The notes beneath the pieces were generated by a model. It saw nothing but the letters and a program-made list of their open reading frames with translations, was not told where the DNA came from and searched no databases. Below, piece by piece: positions 1 through 6,783 of a stretch of 8,797 nucleotides of DNA (positions are counted from its first letter, which is position 1; each line of letters opens with the position of its first letter). The position numbers and the translations under genes are program-made. Source of the stretch: Clostridia bacterium (GTDB taxonomy: Bacteria > Bacillota > Clostridia > Oscillospirales > CAG-382); the NCBI GenBank assembly GCA_017938055.1, contig JAGBCG010000100.1, forward strand, positions 1-8,797. The letters run 5' to 3'.

Positions 1-1
1 A

Positions 2-472
2 AAACAAGTAACTGTCGACTACATTCTTCCTAAGCTATATGCAATTATGGACAATAATTACAGCAATGGCAGTATAAAAACCATAGACGGTGCTGTAGAA
101 TACTTAAAGTATCTTAAATCAAAATCCGTTAAAATTGCCATAGCCACTGCAACAAGGTATGAATCCTGCAAAAAATGTCTTCAGGACAACGGGATTTTAC
201 CGCTTATTGATGCTTTTGTTTCGACTGACGATGTAAAAAAGAGCAAATTACATCCCGATGTTTACCTAAAAGCCATTGAAATGCTGGGCGGAAGCAAAGA
301 TGAATCGGTAGTTTTCGAGGACACCTTACGCTGTTTGAACACACTTTATCAAAACGGCTTTAAATACGTAATAGTTCATGACAAAGTACGTTCCGAAATC
401 ATAACAGACGAATTGAAAAAGAACGCTTTAAGATATATTTACAGCTACAAGGAGTTGATGGATAATGAGTAA
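2..472 (+). CDS. HAD-superfamily phosphatase (5' end outside window)
   Basis: This is the C-terminal part of a haloacid dehalogenase-like hydrolase. The frame is open to the left edge without a stop, so the gene starts upstream; the first ATG, at 47, is probably internal. The N-terminal DxD nucleophile motif is not visible. Seen here are a motif II-like strand ending in Thr (IAIATAT, about codons 45-51 of the visible frame), a motif III lysine in KKSKLHPDVY, and the acidic motif IV VVFEDT. The order and the KxxKPxPxxY-like segment fit subfamily I phosphatases of the beta-phosphoglucomutase/phosphoglycolate phosphatase kind. The substrate cannot be told. Its last 8 nt overlap the next gene (ATGAGTAA), which points to one operon with translational coupling. 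Confidence 0.85.
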   Translation, partial: KQVTVDYILPKLYAIMDNNYSNGSIKTIDGAVEYLKYLKSKSVKIAIATATRYESCKKCLQDNGILPLIDAFVSTDDVKKSKLHPDVYLKAIEMLGGSKDESVVFEDTLRCLNTLYQNGFKYVIVHDKVRSEIITDELKKNALRYIYSYKELMDNE

Positions 473-1463
473 ATCATTAAATGATGTCATTTCTCTTTTG
501 CTTGATAACGACAATTTTGCAATAGGTATACATGCAAATGCCGACGGTGACTGCTTCGGCTCAGCATGCGGTCTTTGTTCTGCACTCAAAAAGCTTGGGA
601 AAAATGCGTGTATTCTTTCACCCATGCCATTACCTAAGCGATTACTATTCTTAAACTATAACAATGATGACATTTTTATTGGTACAAGCGGCTACGAGTC
701 CATTAAGGACAAGTACACCACCCTTATTACTGTAGACGTTGCCTCAGACCATCTTCTTGATTCATTAAGTGAGGTTTACAAACAAAACAATCTTCTTGCC
801 ATTGACCATCACAGCGAAAACACAATTACTGCAAAAAATGTATATGTACAAAGCGAGGCATCTGCTGCGGGAGAGGTTATTTACAAAATAATCTGCATAC
901 TTGAAGAAAACTGCGGCAAAACACTCTTTGACAGTAGCATTGCAAGCTCTGTTTTCGGTGCTATAAGCTCTGATACAGGATGTTTTAAATACAGCAACGT
1001 ATCACCACTTACTCATATAATTGCTTCTGAGCTTATAAAGCTTGGTGCTTTCAGTGCGGATATCAATTACAGACTCTTTGACTTAAAGACGCCGGCACAA
1101 ATTGCCGCCGAAAGACTTGCATATCAAAAGCTTGAATTTTTCTTTGACGGACGTCTTTCATTTATTTATCTTTCAGACGAGGACCTTAATGAAATATGTG
1201 CTGCTCCGTCCGACACCGAGACAGTTTCACAGCTTGGCAGAGGTATTGAGGGTGTTCAAATTGCAGCTTTTATGAGAAAAAAAGAGGAGGGCGTTTATAA
1301 ATTTTCAGTTCGCTCAAACAACGAAGCTGACATGTCAAAGCTTTGCGCTTCATTTGGTGTAGGCGGCGGACACAAAAAAGCCGCCGGTTGCTCAATTTTC
1401 ACTCACTGTGCCGACACTGCAAAGGAAATGTTTCTGGACAAAGCAAAGGATTATCTTGAATAA
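465..1463 (+). CDS. nrnA: DHH/DHHA1 phosphoesterase, NrnA-type oligoribonuclease / pAp phosphatase
   Basis: The 332-aa product matches the usual length (about 310-330) of NrnA. In this family the enzyme degrades 2-5 nt RNA fragments in the cytoplasm and dephosphorylates 3'-phosphoadenosine 5'-phosphate. Metal-binding motifs are in order: HANADGDCFGS (H23, D27, D29), VDVA (D91), the DHH signature (D114-H115-H116) and SDTGCFKYS (D170). The C-terminal DHHA1 substrate-binding domain ends with GGGHKKAAG (residues 300-308). Motif I has Ala where many relatives have Pro (HxNPDGD). The start ATG lies inside the stop region of the HAD gene, with AAGGAG at 449-454 as ribosome binding site (spacing 10). 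A hairpin terminator follows 20 nt after the stop. The family call is firm. The exact substrate preference (NrnA versus another DHH enzyme) is inferred. Confidence 0.9.
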   Translation: MSKSLNDVISLLLDNDNFAIGIHANADGDCFGSACGLCSALKKLGKNACILSPMPLPKRLLFLNYNNDDIFIGTSGYESIKDKYTTLITVDVASDHLLDSLSEVYKQNNLLAIDHHSENTITAKNVYVQSEASAAGEVIYKIICILEENCGKTLFDSSIASSVFGAISSDTGCFKYSNVSPLTHIIASELIKLGAFSADINYRLFDLKTPAQIAAERLAYQKLEFFFDGRLSFIYLSDEDLNEICAAPSDTETVSQLGRGIEGVQIAAFMRKKEEGVYKFSVRSNNEADMSKLCASFGVGGGHKKAAGCSIFTHCADTAKEMFLDKAKDYLE

Positions 1464-1482
1464 TAACAGCTCACAAAAAAAG

Positions 1483-1514
1483 AAAGCTCCCACCATTTAA
1501 GTGAGAGCTTTTTT
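1483..1514. terminator. bidirectional rho-independent terminator
   Basis: An 11-bp stem pairs 1483-1493 (AAAGCTCCCAC) with 1501-1511 (GTGAGAGCTTT), with one C-A mismatch and a 7-nt loop. It is followed by T's on the plus strand. On the minus strand the A-rich stretch 1475-1485 supplies a U-tract. It sits between convergent nrnA and jag and can serve both. Confidence 0.85.
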
Positions 1515-1526
1515 AATGCTTAAATA

Positions 1527-2204
1527 TTACTGTTCAGAGTCTTGACCGTCACCATATGCAATAACAACACGTCTGTCGCTGTCTGCACCAATGGAGTAAG
1601 TATGAACTCCTTTGATGTTCTGAACTTCGGAATGAATAATTCGTCTTTCATATCCACTCATAGGCTCGAGTGTATAATTTCTTCCGGAATTAAGAACTCT
1701 GTCAGCCATACGTCTTGCAAGAGCTTTTAATGTATCGCTTCTCTTGGAACGGTAGTTTTCAACGTCAACAATTATACGAATATACTCGTGCTTATCTGCT
1801 GACTTTGGAAATCTGCCTGCTATGATGTTGCAAAGGTACTGAATAGAGTCAAGCACGTCACCGTGTCTGCCGATAATCATACCAAGTCCCTTGCCCTCAA
1901 TGTCAATGTAAATATCCTTTTCAACAGTACCGCTTTCACAAAGATTTTCTTCAATTTTCGCAACCTTTGCACCCGCTTCAACGCCCATATCCTTTACAAG
2001 CGTATTGAGAAATTCAACAACCTTATCCTGAACGGTTTCTTTTGCGATGACCTTAACCGAAGCTTCCTTACCCATCATACCAAGGAAGCCTTTTTTGCCC
2101 TCCTCAATAACCTCATAAGTAACCTCAGAAAGTAGTTTTCCAAGCTGCTTTGCACCAAGTGCCACAGCTTCGTCAACTGTCTTTGCACTTACAATTACTT
2201 CCAT
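1527..2204 (-). CDS. jag: Jag/KhpB RNA-binding protein (SpoIIIJ-associated)
   Basis: The 225-aa protein has the three-part Jag/KhpB architecture. An N-terminal Jag_N domain (about 1-52) carries the GKKGFLGMMGKEA signature. A KH domain (about 95-150) carries the GxxG loop IIGRHGD (G112-R-H-G115). A C-terminal R3H domain (about 150-218) has the defining R-x3-H in RRIIH (R187, H191). Proteins of this family bind many RNAs, partner with KhpA, and influence cell elongation and division. The gene classically lies next to yidC, as here, 65 nt downstream of it in the same direction. The ATG at 2204 has AGGAG at 2211-2215 (spacing 6). It is the last gene of the rpmH cluster. The mnmE/mnmG genes that often follow are absent; a terminator and the convergent nrnA follow instead. 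Confidence 0.95.
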   Translation of the reverse strand: MEVIVSAKTVDEAVALGAKQLGKLLSEVTYEVIEEGKKGFLGMMGKEASVKVIAKETVQDKVVEFLNTLVKDMGVEAGAKVAKIEENLCESGTVEKDIYIDIEGKGLGMIIGRHGDVLDSIQYLCNIIAGRFPKSADKHEYIRIIVDVENYRSKRSDTLKALARRMADRVLNSGRNYTLEPMSGYERRIIHSEVQNIKGVHTYSIGADSDRRVVIAYGDGQDSEQ

Positions 2205-2269
2205 ATCGTTCTCCTTTTTTCAAAACTCATAAAATTTATAAATAATCGGTTTTACTATTTTGTAAAGCC

Positions 2270-3352
2270 TTATATTTTGCGTCTTGCTTTCAAGGGCTTT
2301 CCGTTACGCTTTATAATTTCTTTAACCTTTGGATTTATGCCCGACTTTTTATTTGTAAAATTCCTCTCAGAAGGTTTTTTATTATTTCCGCTTTTATCTG
2401 TTTGGGTAGTTTTATCGTAATCGTCAATTTCATAATCAGCTTTTACAACATCTTTCTTCTTGCCTGATTTGCCTTTAAGCTGAAGCTCCGCCTGCTTTAT
2501 CTGCTCCTCAGTTACTACGGGAATTGGATAAAGCTTATACAGGAAAATCTGCTGCAGTGCACTGAGAACGTTCTGGAACATCCAGTAAACGCCTATAGCA
2601 GATGACAGAATTACTGAAATATATACCGACATAAGAGGCATCATGAAGTCCATAATACCCATGCTTGTCTTTGTTGAAGCATCACTCATCTGAGGCTGAT
2701 AAGTAAACCTACGGATAATTTTCGTGCTGAAATATGCAAATACAAACGTCAGCACCGGAATAAGAATATAAATTCCCCAATGCTCGCTTGGTATTTTTGT
2801 TAAGTCAACACCGAAGAAATAGAATGAATCCTTGAGATTCTTTACCGCTTCAATGCTTACACCATCAACGCCCAAATCTGAATTAAATTTCACAAGCTCA
2901 TCAACAAGCTTAATCTGGTCAACCGTTTTTGTAGCAAAACCCACCTTTTCACAAAGTGATGCAACAACATCCTTGCTGTAGCCAAGAACATATGTGAGAG
3001 GGTTTCTGATAACATCATACAGTGAGAAAAGAATTGGCATCTGTATAAGCAAAGGAAGACATCCGCCCATAGGATTAATGTTCTCCTCCTGATAGAGCTG
3101 CATAATTTCTTCGCTCATCTTCTGCTTTGTTTTCTGGTCATCACGTCCTGCGTACTTGCGACGAATAGCCATTTCCTTTGGACGCATTTTTGCCTGCTTT
3201 ATTGAATTTTTCTGTTGCTTGATACCAAAAGGCAAAAGTAGAATTTTTACCACAATAGCAAACAACAAAAGTGTTAAAAGATATCCTCCGCCAAGGCTGT
3301 GCAGAAGCTTAAAAAGCCAGCCAAAAATATCTGATATAACAGGTATACGCAT
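2270..3352 (-). CDS. yidC: YidC/Oxa1/SpoIIIJ-family membrane protein insertase
   Basis: This 360-aa inner-membrane insertase integrates proteins alone or with SecYEG. It is of the short Gram-positive type, without the large periplasmic domain of proteobacterial YidC. Likely membrane segments are about 20-41, 97-115, 192-210, 234-250 and 252-273. The family signature NPMGGCLPLLIQMPI spans about 93-107. A basic cytoplasmic loop (about 44-83) and a Lys/Arg-rich C-terminal tail (about 286-360) could contact ribosomes. No lipobox is seen at the N-terminus. The conserved positive residue in the TM1 groove, Arg in E. coli and B. subtilis, appears to be Lys36 (VVKILLLPF). The segment between TM2 and TM3 (about 118-190) is long. 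ATG 3352 has GGAG at 3360-3363. The gene follows yidD by 24 nt. Confidence 0.96.
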   Translation of the reverse strand: MRIPVISDIFGWLFKLLHSLGGGYLLTLLLFAIVVKILLLPFGIKQQKNSIKQAKMRPKEMAIRRKYAGRDDQKTKQKMSEEIMQLYQEENINPMGGCLPLLIQMPILFSLYDVIRNPLTYVLGYSKDVVASLCEKVGFATKTVDQIKLVDELVKFNSDLGVDGVSIEAVKNLKDSFYFFGVDLTKIPSEHWGIYILIPVLTFVFAYFSTKIIRRFTYQPQMSDASTKTSMGIMDFMMPLMSVYISVILSSAIGVYWMFQNVLSALQQIFLYKLYPIPVVTEEQIKQAELQLKGKSGKKKDVVKADYEIDDYDKTTQTDKSGNNKKPSERNFTNKKSGINPKVKEIIKRNGKPLKARRKI

Positions 3353-3376
3353 TATAATTCTCCAATCATATTATAG

Positions 3377-3622
3377 TCATCTGTTTTTTCTTGCCTTAAA
3401 TTCTATCTTTTCAGGCACGGGATCATCCCCGCCCTTACAAAAAGGGTTACATCTTATAACCCTTTTCAGCGATAGAAATATGCCGCCAAAAAAACCGTGC
3501 ATTTCAAATGCCTGCATGGCATAATGTGAACATGTGGGATTAAATCTGCAACAGGGAGTCTTCTTGAGTGGCGACACGATGTGCTGATATAACCTGATTA
3601 AATATATACAAACATACTTCAC
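3377..3622 (-). CDS. yidD: YidD membrane protein insertion efficiency factor
   Basis: The 81-aa protein matches YidD over its full length. Seen are an N-terminal amphipathic or hydrophobic helix (residues about 1-17), then CCRFNPTCSHYAMQAFEMHG with the conserved cysteines, then LKRVIRCNPFCKGGDDPVP. Family members sit at the inner face of the membrane near YidC and improve insertion efficiency. The start is a GTG (3622-3620) that overlaps the TGA stop of rnpA in a GTGA, so translation is probably coupled; the only nearby ATG (3615) is out of frame. Its place between rnpA and yidC is the conserved bacterial order. Confidence 0.96.
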   Translation of the reverse strand: MKYVCIYLIRLYQHIVSPLKKTPCCRFNPTCSHYAMQAFEMHGFFGGIFLSLKRVIRCNPFCKGGDDPVPEKIEFKARKNR

Positions 3623-3987
3623 TTCTTTAAAACCTCGAGCTTTCCGAGAGTTTGATGCAGTTGCTTTTGAATGTCCGTACTCTTTACATTTTTTCCAAAA
3701 GACGCACTTCTTGCCGCAATAATTATTAAATACCCGCTTTCAATATCAGCAATACAAGCTCTGTAAGCCTCACGGATAATTCTCTTTACCCTGCTCCTTT
3801 GACATGCCTTACCAAGCTTTGCATTAACTGCAATGCCAAGACGAGTATGCATCTTTGTGCCGTCTTTATTTGTGCGGTAGTTTTTCAGAACATATACCGC
3901 TGTATATTTATTTACGCCGCTTTTGCCTTTTCTGTATGCCTTGACAAACAGATGATTTTCGCAAAGCGGATATAATTTTCTGTTCAT
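3619..3987 (-). CDS. rnpA: RNase P protein component (RnpA)
   Basis: This is the protein subunit of ribonuclease P, which helps the catalytic RNA bind and 5'-process pre-tRNA. The call rests on the N-terminal ENHLFVKAYRKGKS segment, the LGIAVNAKLGKACQRSRVKRIIREAYR block (about 50-76 of the 122-aa form) that forms the RNR helix, and the gene order. The frame stays open upstream to a TTG at 4053 (144 aa). I prefer ATG 3987 because the family normally begins a few residues before this segment, giving the usual 115-125 aa. An AGAGAGG lies just upstream (3991-3997), although its spacing of 3 nt is short. The TTG alternative has GGGTGAGG upstream and cannot be excluded. The RNR motif reads R64-S65-R66 where Asn is usual at the middle position. 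It overlaps yidD by 4 nt. Confidence 0.92.
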   Translation of the reverse strand: MNRKLYPLCENHLFVKAYRKGKSGVNKYTAVYVLKNYRTNKDGTKMHTRLGIAVNAKLGKACQRSRVKRIIREAYRACIADIESGYLIIIAARSASFGKNVKSTDIQKQLHQTLGKLEVLKK

Positions 3988-4086
3988 ATTCCTCTCTATA
4001 GTCAAACGTAAAAAAGGTGAAGTTCTCCTGTCCGCACAATGACGCACATTCAATGAACCTCACCCTTTATAGTTTTTGACTTACGA

Positions 4087-4221
4087 TTAGTATGTGAGTC
4101 TTGCTCTTCCCTTAGCGCGTCTTCTCTTTAATACCTTTCTGCCGTTAGCAGTCTTCATACGCTTTCTAAAGCCGTGCTCAACTTTTCTCTGACGTTTCTT
4201 AGGCTGATATGTTCTTACCAT
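4087..4221 (-). CDS. rpmH: 50S ribosomal protein L34
   Basis: This short gene (44 codons plus TAA) encodes L34, a small, very basic protein of the large ribosomal subunit. The product begins MVRTYQPKKRQRKVEHGFRK, continues with RMKTANGRKVLKRRRAKGR and ends ARLTY, which matches L34 end to end. The ATG at 4221-4219 is preceded by AGAGAGGTG (4229-4237) with 7-nt spacing. It is the first gene of the rpmH-rnpA-yidD-yidC-jag cluster and lies behind two sigma-A-like promoters. The divergently oriented dnaA usually found next to rpmH in Firmicutes is not in this window. Confidence 0.97.
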   Translation of the reverse strand: MVRTYQPKKRQRKVEHGFRKRMKTANGRKVLKRRRAKGRARLTY

Positions 4222-4294
4222 TTATTTGCACCTCTCTTTCAACGCAACGAAACATAAACTTACATTTCAAAGCATACCTTTACAAATTACGTAT

Positions 4295-4324
4295 ATTATA
4301 CACTATACACGAACTTTTTGTCAA
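4295..4324 (-). promoter_or_regulatory. rpmH promoter P2 (proximal), sigma-A type
   Basis: The -35 TTGACA (4324-4319) and -10 TATAAT (4300-4295) are separated by 18 nt. Both hexamers are perfect consensus. It lies about 74 nt upstream of the rpmH start codon and is the strongest promoter in the window by sequence. Confidence 0.85.
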
Positions 4325-4351
4325 GAGTTTTTTCGATGATTGTTGGCAATA

Positions 4352-4381
4352 TTTATAAATTTTTTGTAAAGTCCTTGTCAA
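4352..4381 (-). promoter_or_regulatory. rpmH promoter P1 (distal), sigma-A type
   Basis: The -35 TTGACA (4381-4376) and -10 TATAAA (4357-4352) are separated by 18 nt and lie 57 nt upstream of P2 in the same direction. The -35 box is perfect and the -10 box has one mismatch. Tandem promoters fit a growth-controlled ribosomal gene. Confidence 0.65.
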
Positions 4382-4434
4382 ATCACACAAATTTTACGCC
4401 ATACAAAACCACAAAGCTCTAAAACCTACTTGCC

Positions 4435-5763
4435 TTAGGAAGCTTTATAGAAATCTTCAATCAAAAACTCCTCTGGGATTGCGTCATCTATAATTTTTCT
4501 CATATAATCATAGCTTCTGCCGGTATCACTGACAAGATTTGTACGATGCTTATCAAACATTTGCTCAGTATACTCTGAAAATCTGTATACCTTAAAATTA
4601 CGAAAATATGTGTCATAATGGCACACTGTAGGAATTAAATAAGCGTTTGTAACAAAAGCCTTATCACCTGCTTTTACCAAGTCAAAGCCCGCAATTCCCC
4701 CCACCATGTTACGAACATACAACATTCCCGACAAAAAATTGCCAAGGGAATATATTACAAGCGTCTTTCCTCCGTCAGGTCTTTCTTTCCACATCATCGG
4801 TTCAAGAACATGGGGATGAGTACCGATTATTACATCAACACCATTATCCACCATTATCTGCATCTGTTTTTTCTGCAAATCACTTGGCTGGAACCAATCT
4901 TCATTACCCCAGTGCATTGATACAATTACAATATCCGCAAGTGTTCTTGCTATTTTTGTCTGTCTGTCAACCTCACTCGTTCCCGCAGCATCACAAAGCG
5001 GAATAACCATTTCGCTTCCCTTATCAAGCTTTACTCCGTTTGTGCTGTAGGTATAAGACAGCAGAGCTATAGAAATGCCGTTCTTCTCAATTACCCTGAT
5101 ATTATTATAGTCTTCCCTGTTTTCAAACCCACCGATATAGGTGACTCCCTCTTGGTTCTTCCAGAAATCAATAGTTCTCTGATATCCTGCGGCGTATCTG
5201 TCAAGCATATGATTATTGGCAAGATTTATTACATCAAAACCCATCTCAATTAGATCAAAACCCACCTCATCAGGTGAATTGAACATAGGGTATCCACTAT
5301 AATTTCTCTCTTTGCCTGCAAAAGGCGACTCCTGATTTATAAATGCAAGGTCCGCTTCTTGTATTATATCTGCTACATTTTCAAACATAGGCAGAAAATT
5401 ATATTCCTTATCCGTTCCCTCTGCAAGTTCCTTTGCATAAGACATTACAGACCCATGCACTATATTATCCCCCACTGCTACAAAGGAAACTGTATCAAAC
5501 TGGGGCTGCTGTGTTACTTGAGCAACTGTTATTTCAGATACAGGTTTTATATCAATAGCTGAAAAGTCCTGTTCATGTACAGTATTCTTATCATGTTTTA
5601 TATCATCATTTTCCTCAACTTTTTGCGTCACAGCATCGCTTTTGTCTTTTGATTTTTCAGACTCCTTATCCACAGTTGAAAACAATGCAATAACACCTAC
5701 AGTAAAAAACAGCATAATTGCAAGGGACATTGATATAAGAATTTTATTATTCAATAATTTCAC
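4435..5763 (-). CDS. CapA-family (PGA_cap) membrane-anchored metallophosphatase-like protein
   Basis: The 442-aa protein has an N-terminal membrane anchor (about 8-29), a charged extracellular linker rich in Lys/Asp/Glu (about 31-90), and a CapA/PGA_cap domain (about 91-385). Calcineurin-like motifs are in order: AVGDN with H103, NQES (143-146), NLANNH (180-185), MHWGNE (283-288), GTHPHV (314-319) and YSLGNF (338-343). The family includes CapA/PgsA of poly-gamma-glutamate capsule synthesis. No capBC/pgsBC genes are visible, so a capsule role is unsupported; a cell-envelope phosphoesterase role is equally possible. No lipobox is seen. The GTG at 5763 lies inside the upstream HAD gene (17-nt overlap) with a poor ribosome site. 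A TTG at 5754, with AGAGTGA before it and an 8-nt overlap, is an alternative start. No clear terminator follows, so read-through into rpmH is possible. Confidence 0.88.
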   Translation of the reverse strand: MKLLNNKILISMSLAIMLFFTVGVIALFSTVDKESEKSKDKSDAVTQKVEENDDIKHDKNTVHEQDFSAIDIKPVSEITVAQVTQQPQFDTVSFVAVGDNIVHGSVMSYAKELAEGTDKEYNFLPMFENVADIIQEADLAFINQESPFAGKERNYSGYPMFNSPDEVGFDLIEMGFDVINLANNHMLDRYAAGYQRTIDFWKNQEGVTYIGGFENREDYNNIRVIEKNGISIALLSYTYSTNGVKLDKGSEMVIPLCDAAGTSEVDRQTKIARTLADIVIVSMHWGNEDWFQPSDLQKKQMQIMVDNGVDVIIGTHPHVLEPMMWKERPDGGKTLVIYSLGNFLSGMLYVRNMVGGIAGFDLVKAGDKAFVTNAYLIPTVCHYDTYFRNFKVYRFSEYTEQMFDKHRTNLVSDTGRSYDYMRKIIDDAIPEEFLIEDFYKAS

Positions 5764-6340
5764 TCTTTTCAGTGTTATATTTTTTTATTTTTTTGCCTTT
5801 TACAATGTAAACATCACCACTCGCAAGACTCATAAGCGGTTTATCATTAAGAGAGTCGGTGTACACGTTATTTACTTTTGCATCACGAAAACGCTCTGTA
5901 AAGAGAATAACCTTATTCTTACGATAACAAAGCTGCAAAACCTTTGTGTTTTCAAGGTCAACTATGGACGTGATTGAATTTTCAACACCTATTTTCTTAA
6001 GTATCGGATTTAAAAGAAAGCTGAAGGATGCAGACACCACAACATCGTCTTTTTCATGCACATTTGCATAAAAGCTTTTGATTTTATAAAAGTTCTTATC
6101 CCAGAACTTCTCAGCAAGCTCTTTTGCATCAGGGCAGCATCTTAAAAAATCACAAACGTACTTTTCAGCAAGACTCATAAGCTGCTTTTCAGAAACAAGG
6201 CACATTTTATATTTTACAAAGCTCCATACAACTATAAACATAAATTTCACAGCTTTCAGATGATGCTTTACGCAGAACAAGTAAAAATCAAAGGTGCTTT
6301 CACCATCATACAGCGTGCCGTCAAAATCGTATACGTTCAC
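5747..6340 (-). CDS. HAD-IB-like (PSPase-like) phosphatase
   Basis: This 197-aa HAD hydrolase shows all four motifs (numbered from the GTG): I YDFDGT with nucleophile D5 and acid/base D7, II VVVSAS (Ser103), III lysine in RKNKV (about 140-142), and IV YTDSLND (D162, with N165/D166). A helical cap of about 90 residues between motifs I and II fits the phosphoserine phosphatase-like class IB. The substrate is unknown. The open frame can be extended to a TTG at 6352, but that codon overlaps the ribosome binding site GGAGG (6346-6350). GTG 6340 has the right 5-nt spacing, so I chose it. The gene overlaps the downstream CapA-family gene, and the two form a small operon behind a strong promoter. Confidence 0.9.
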   Translation of the reverse strand: MNVYDFDGTLYDGESTFDFYLFCVKHHLKAVKFMFIVVWSFVKYKMCLVSEKQLMSLAEKYVCDFLRCCPDAKELAEKFWDKNFYKIKSFYANVHEKDDVVVSASFSFLLNPILKKIGVENSITSIVDLENTKVLQLCYRKNKVILFTERFRDAKVNNVYTDSLNDKPLMSLASGDVYIVKGKKIKKYNTEKSEIIE

Positions 6341-6370
6341 ATTTTCCTCCAAAACAATTACTCTTACTGA

Positions 6371-6399
6371 ATTATATCATCTTAAGCAAATAAAGTCAA
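6371..6399 (-). promoter_or_regulatory. promoter of the HAD-capA-like operon, sigma-A type
   Basis: The -35 TTGACT (6399-6394) and -10 TATAAT (6376-6371) have an ideal 17-nt spacer and lie about 31 nt upstream of the GTG start. Only one base differs from consensus. Confidence 0.85.
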
Positions 6400-6410
6400 C
6401 AATTATTGTT
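6398..6410. promoter_or_regulatory. palindrome abutting the -35 box (possible operator)
   Basis: AACAATTATTGTT is a perfect 6-1-6 inverted repeat that shares two bases with the -35 hexamer of the HAD-capA-like promoter. A repressor or activator site is conceivable, but A/T-rich palindromes of this size also arise by chance. Confidence 0.3.
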
Positions 6411-6467
6411 AATCAACTTTTAAAGCTCGGCATTTATTTATTAAAACATAAATCAAGTACAAAAATT

Positions 6468-6504
6468 AAAAAAAACGTCCGTATGCCATTTTTTGCACAC
6501 GGAC
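6468..6504 (-). terminator. rho-independent terminator of the dut operon
   Basis: Read on the minus strand, GTCCGTGTGC (6504-6495) pairs with GCATACGGAC (6486-6477) with a single G-U wobble and an 8-nt loop. One G and a run of eight T's follow (complement of 6475-6468). It lies 20 nt after the stop of the small gene at 6524. Confidence 0.9.
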
Positions 6505-6523
6505 TTTTTCATTATTGCCAAAT

Positions 6524-6757
6524 TTAAATATGCTCTGCAAGCCACTGCTCCACTTTTGCTTTTGAGATTCTTGATATATCTTCATTTGGATGAATGGAAT
6601 CTTCTCCCCCGTTTACGTACACAAAATACAGTCCGTCGGGAGTCTGGAAAAGAATTTCCTCATAACCATCAGACTCACCATAGCTTCCGTAGGTCACCTT
6701 TTTTACGATTGTTGCAGTTTCGGTGTCGTACTCTTTTTTGCAAATAATCTTTTTCAC
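6524..6757 (-). CDS. small protein of unknown function downstream of dut
   Basis: This 77-aa acidic, probably cytoplasmic protein has no signal peptide or membrane segment. The start is GTG with a strong GGAGG (6766-6770) 8 nt upstream, and a clear terminator follows, so it is very likely a real gene. It begins MKKIICKKEYDTETA, has aromatic-rich beta-like strands in the middle (EEILFQTPDGLYFVYVNGGE, about 33-52), and ends in a predicted helix SKAKVEQWLAEH. The YDTETAT start, the EE-L-x-T/G-x-YF-VYxxGG centre and the helix before the end resemble a widespread family of small uncharacterised Firmicute proteins, often in accessory DNA. I recognise the pattern from memory only. It starts 26 nt after dut, so the two are probably co-transcribed. 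No function is proposed. Confidence 0.8.
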   Translation of the reverse strand: MKKIICKKEYDTETATIVKKVTYGSYGESDGYEEILFQTPDGLYFVYVNGGEDSIHPNEDISRISKAKVEQWLAEHI

Positions 6758-6783
6758 TACTTTTTCCTCCGTTTATTATAATT

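Noticed and set aside
3156..3524. 122-codon plus-strand frame opposite yidC/yidD
   Set aside because: Antisense to two firmly identified conserved genes.
4222..4434. Replication origin next to rpmH
   Set aside because: The region has promoters and A/T-rich DNA but no DnaA boxes and no dnaA gene.
5666..5674. Perfect DnaA box TTATCCACA
   Set aside because: It is a single copy within the CapA-like coding sequence. The only other near match (4844-4852) has one mismatch and is also coding. There is no cluster, so it does not mark an origin.
5642..5977. 111-codon plus-strand frame opposite the CapA/HAD junction
   Set aside because: Antisense shadow of two well-supported genes; no ribosome site.
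6341..6352. TTG start giving a 201-aa HAD protein
   Set aside because: The TTG overlaps the GGAGG that correctly serves the GTG at 6340.
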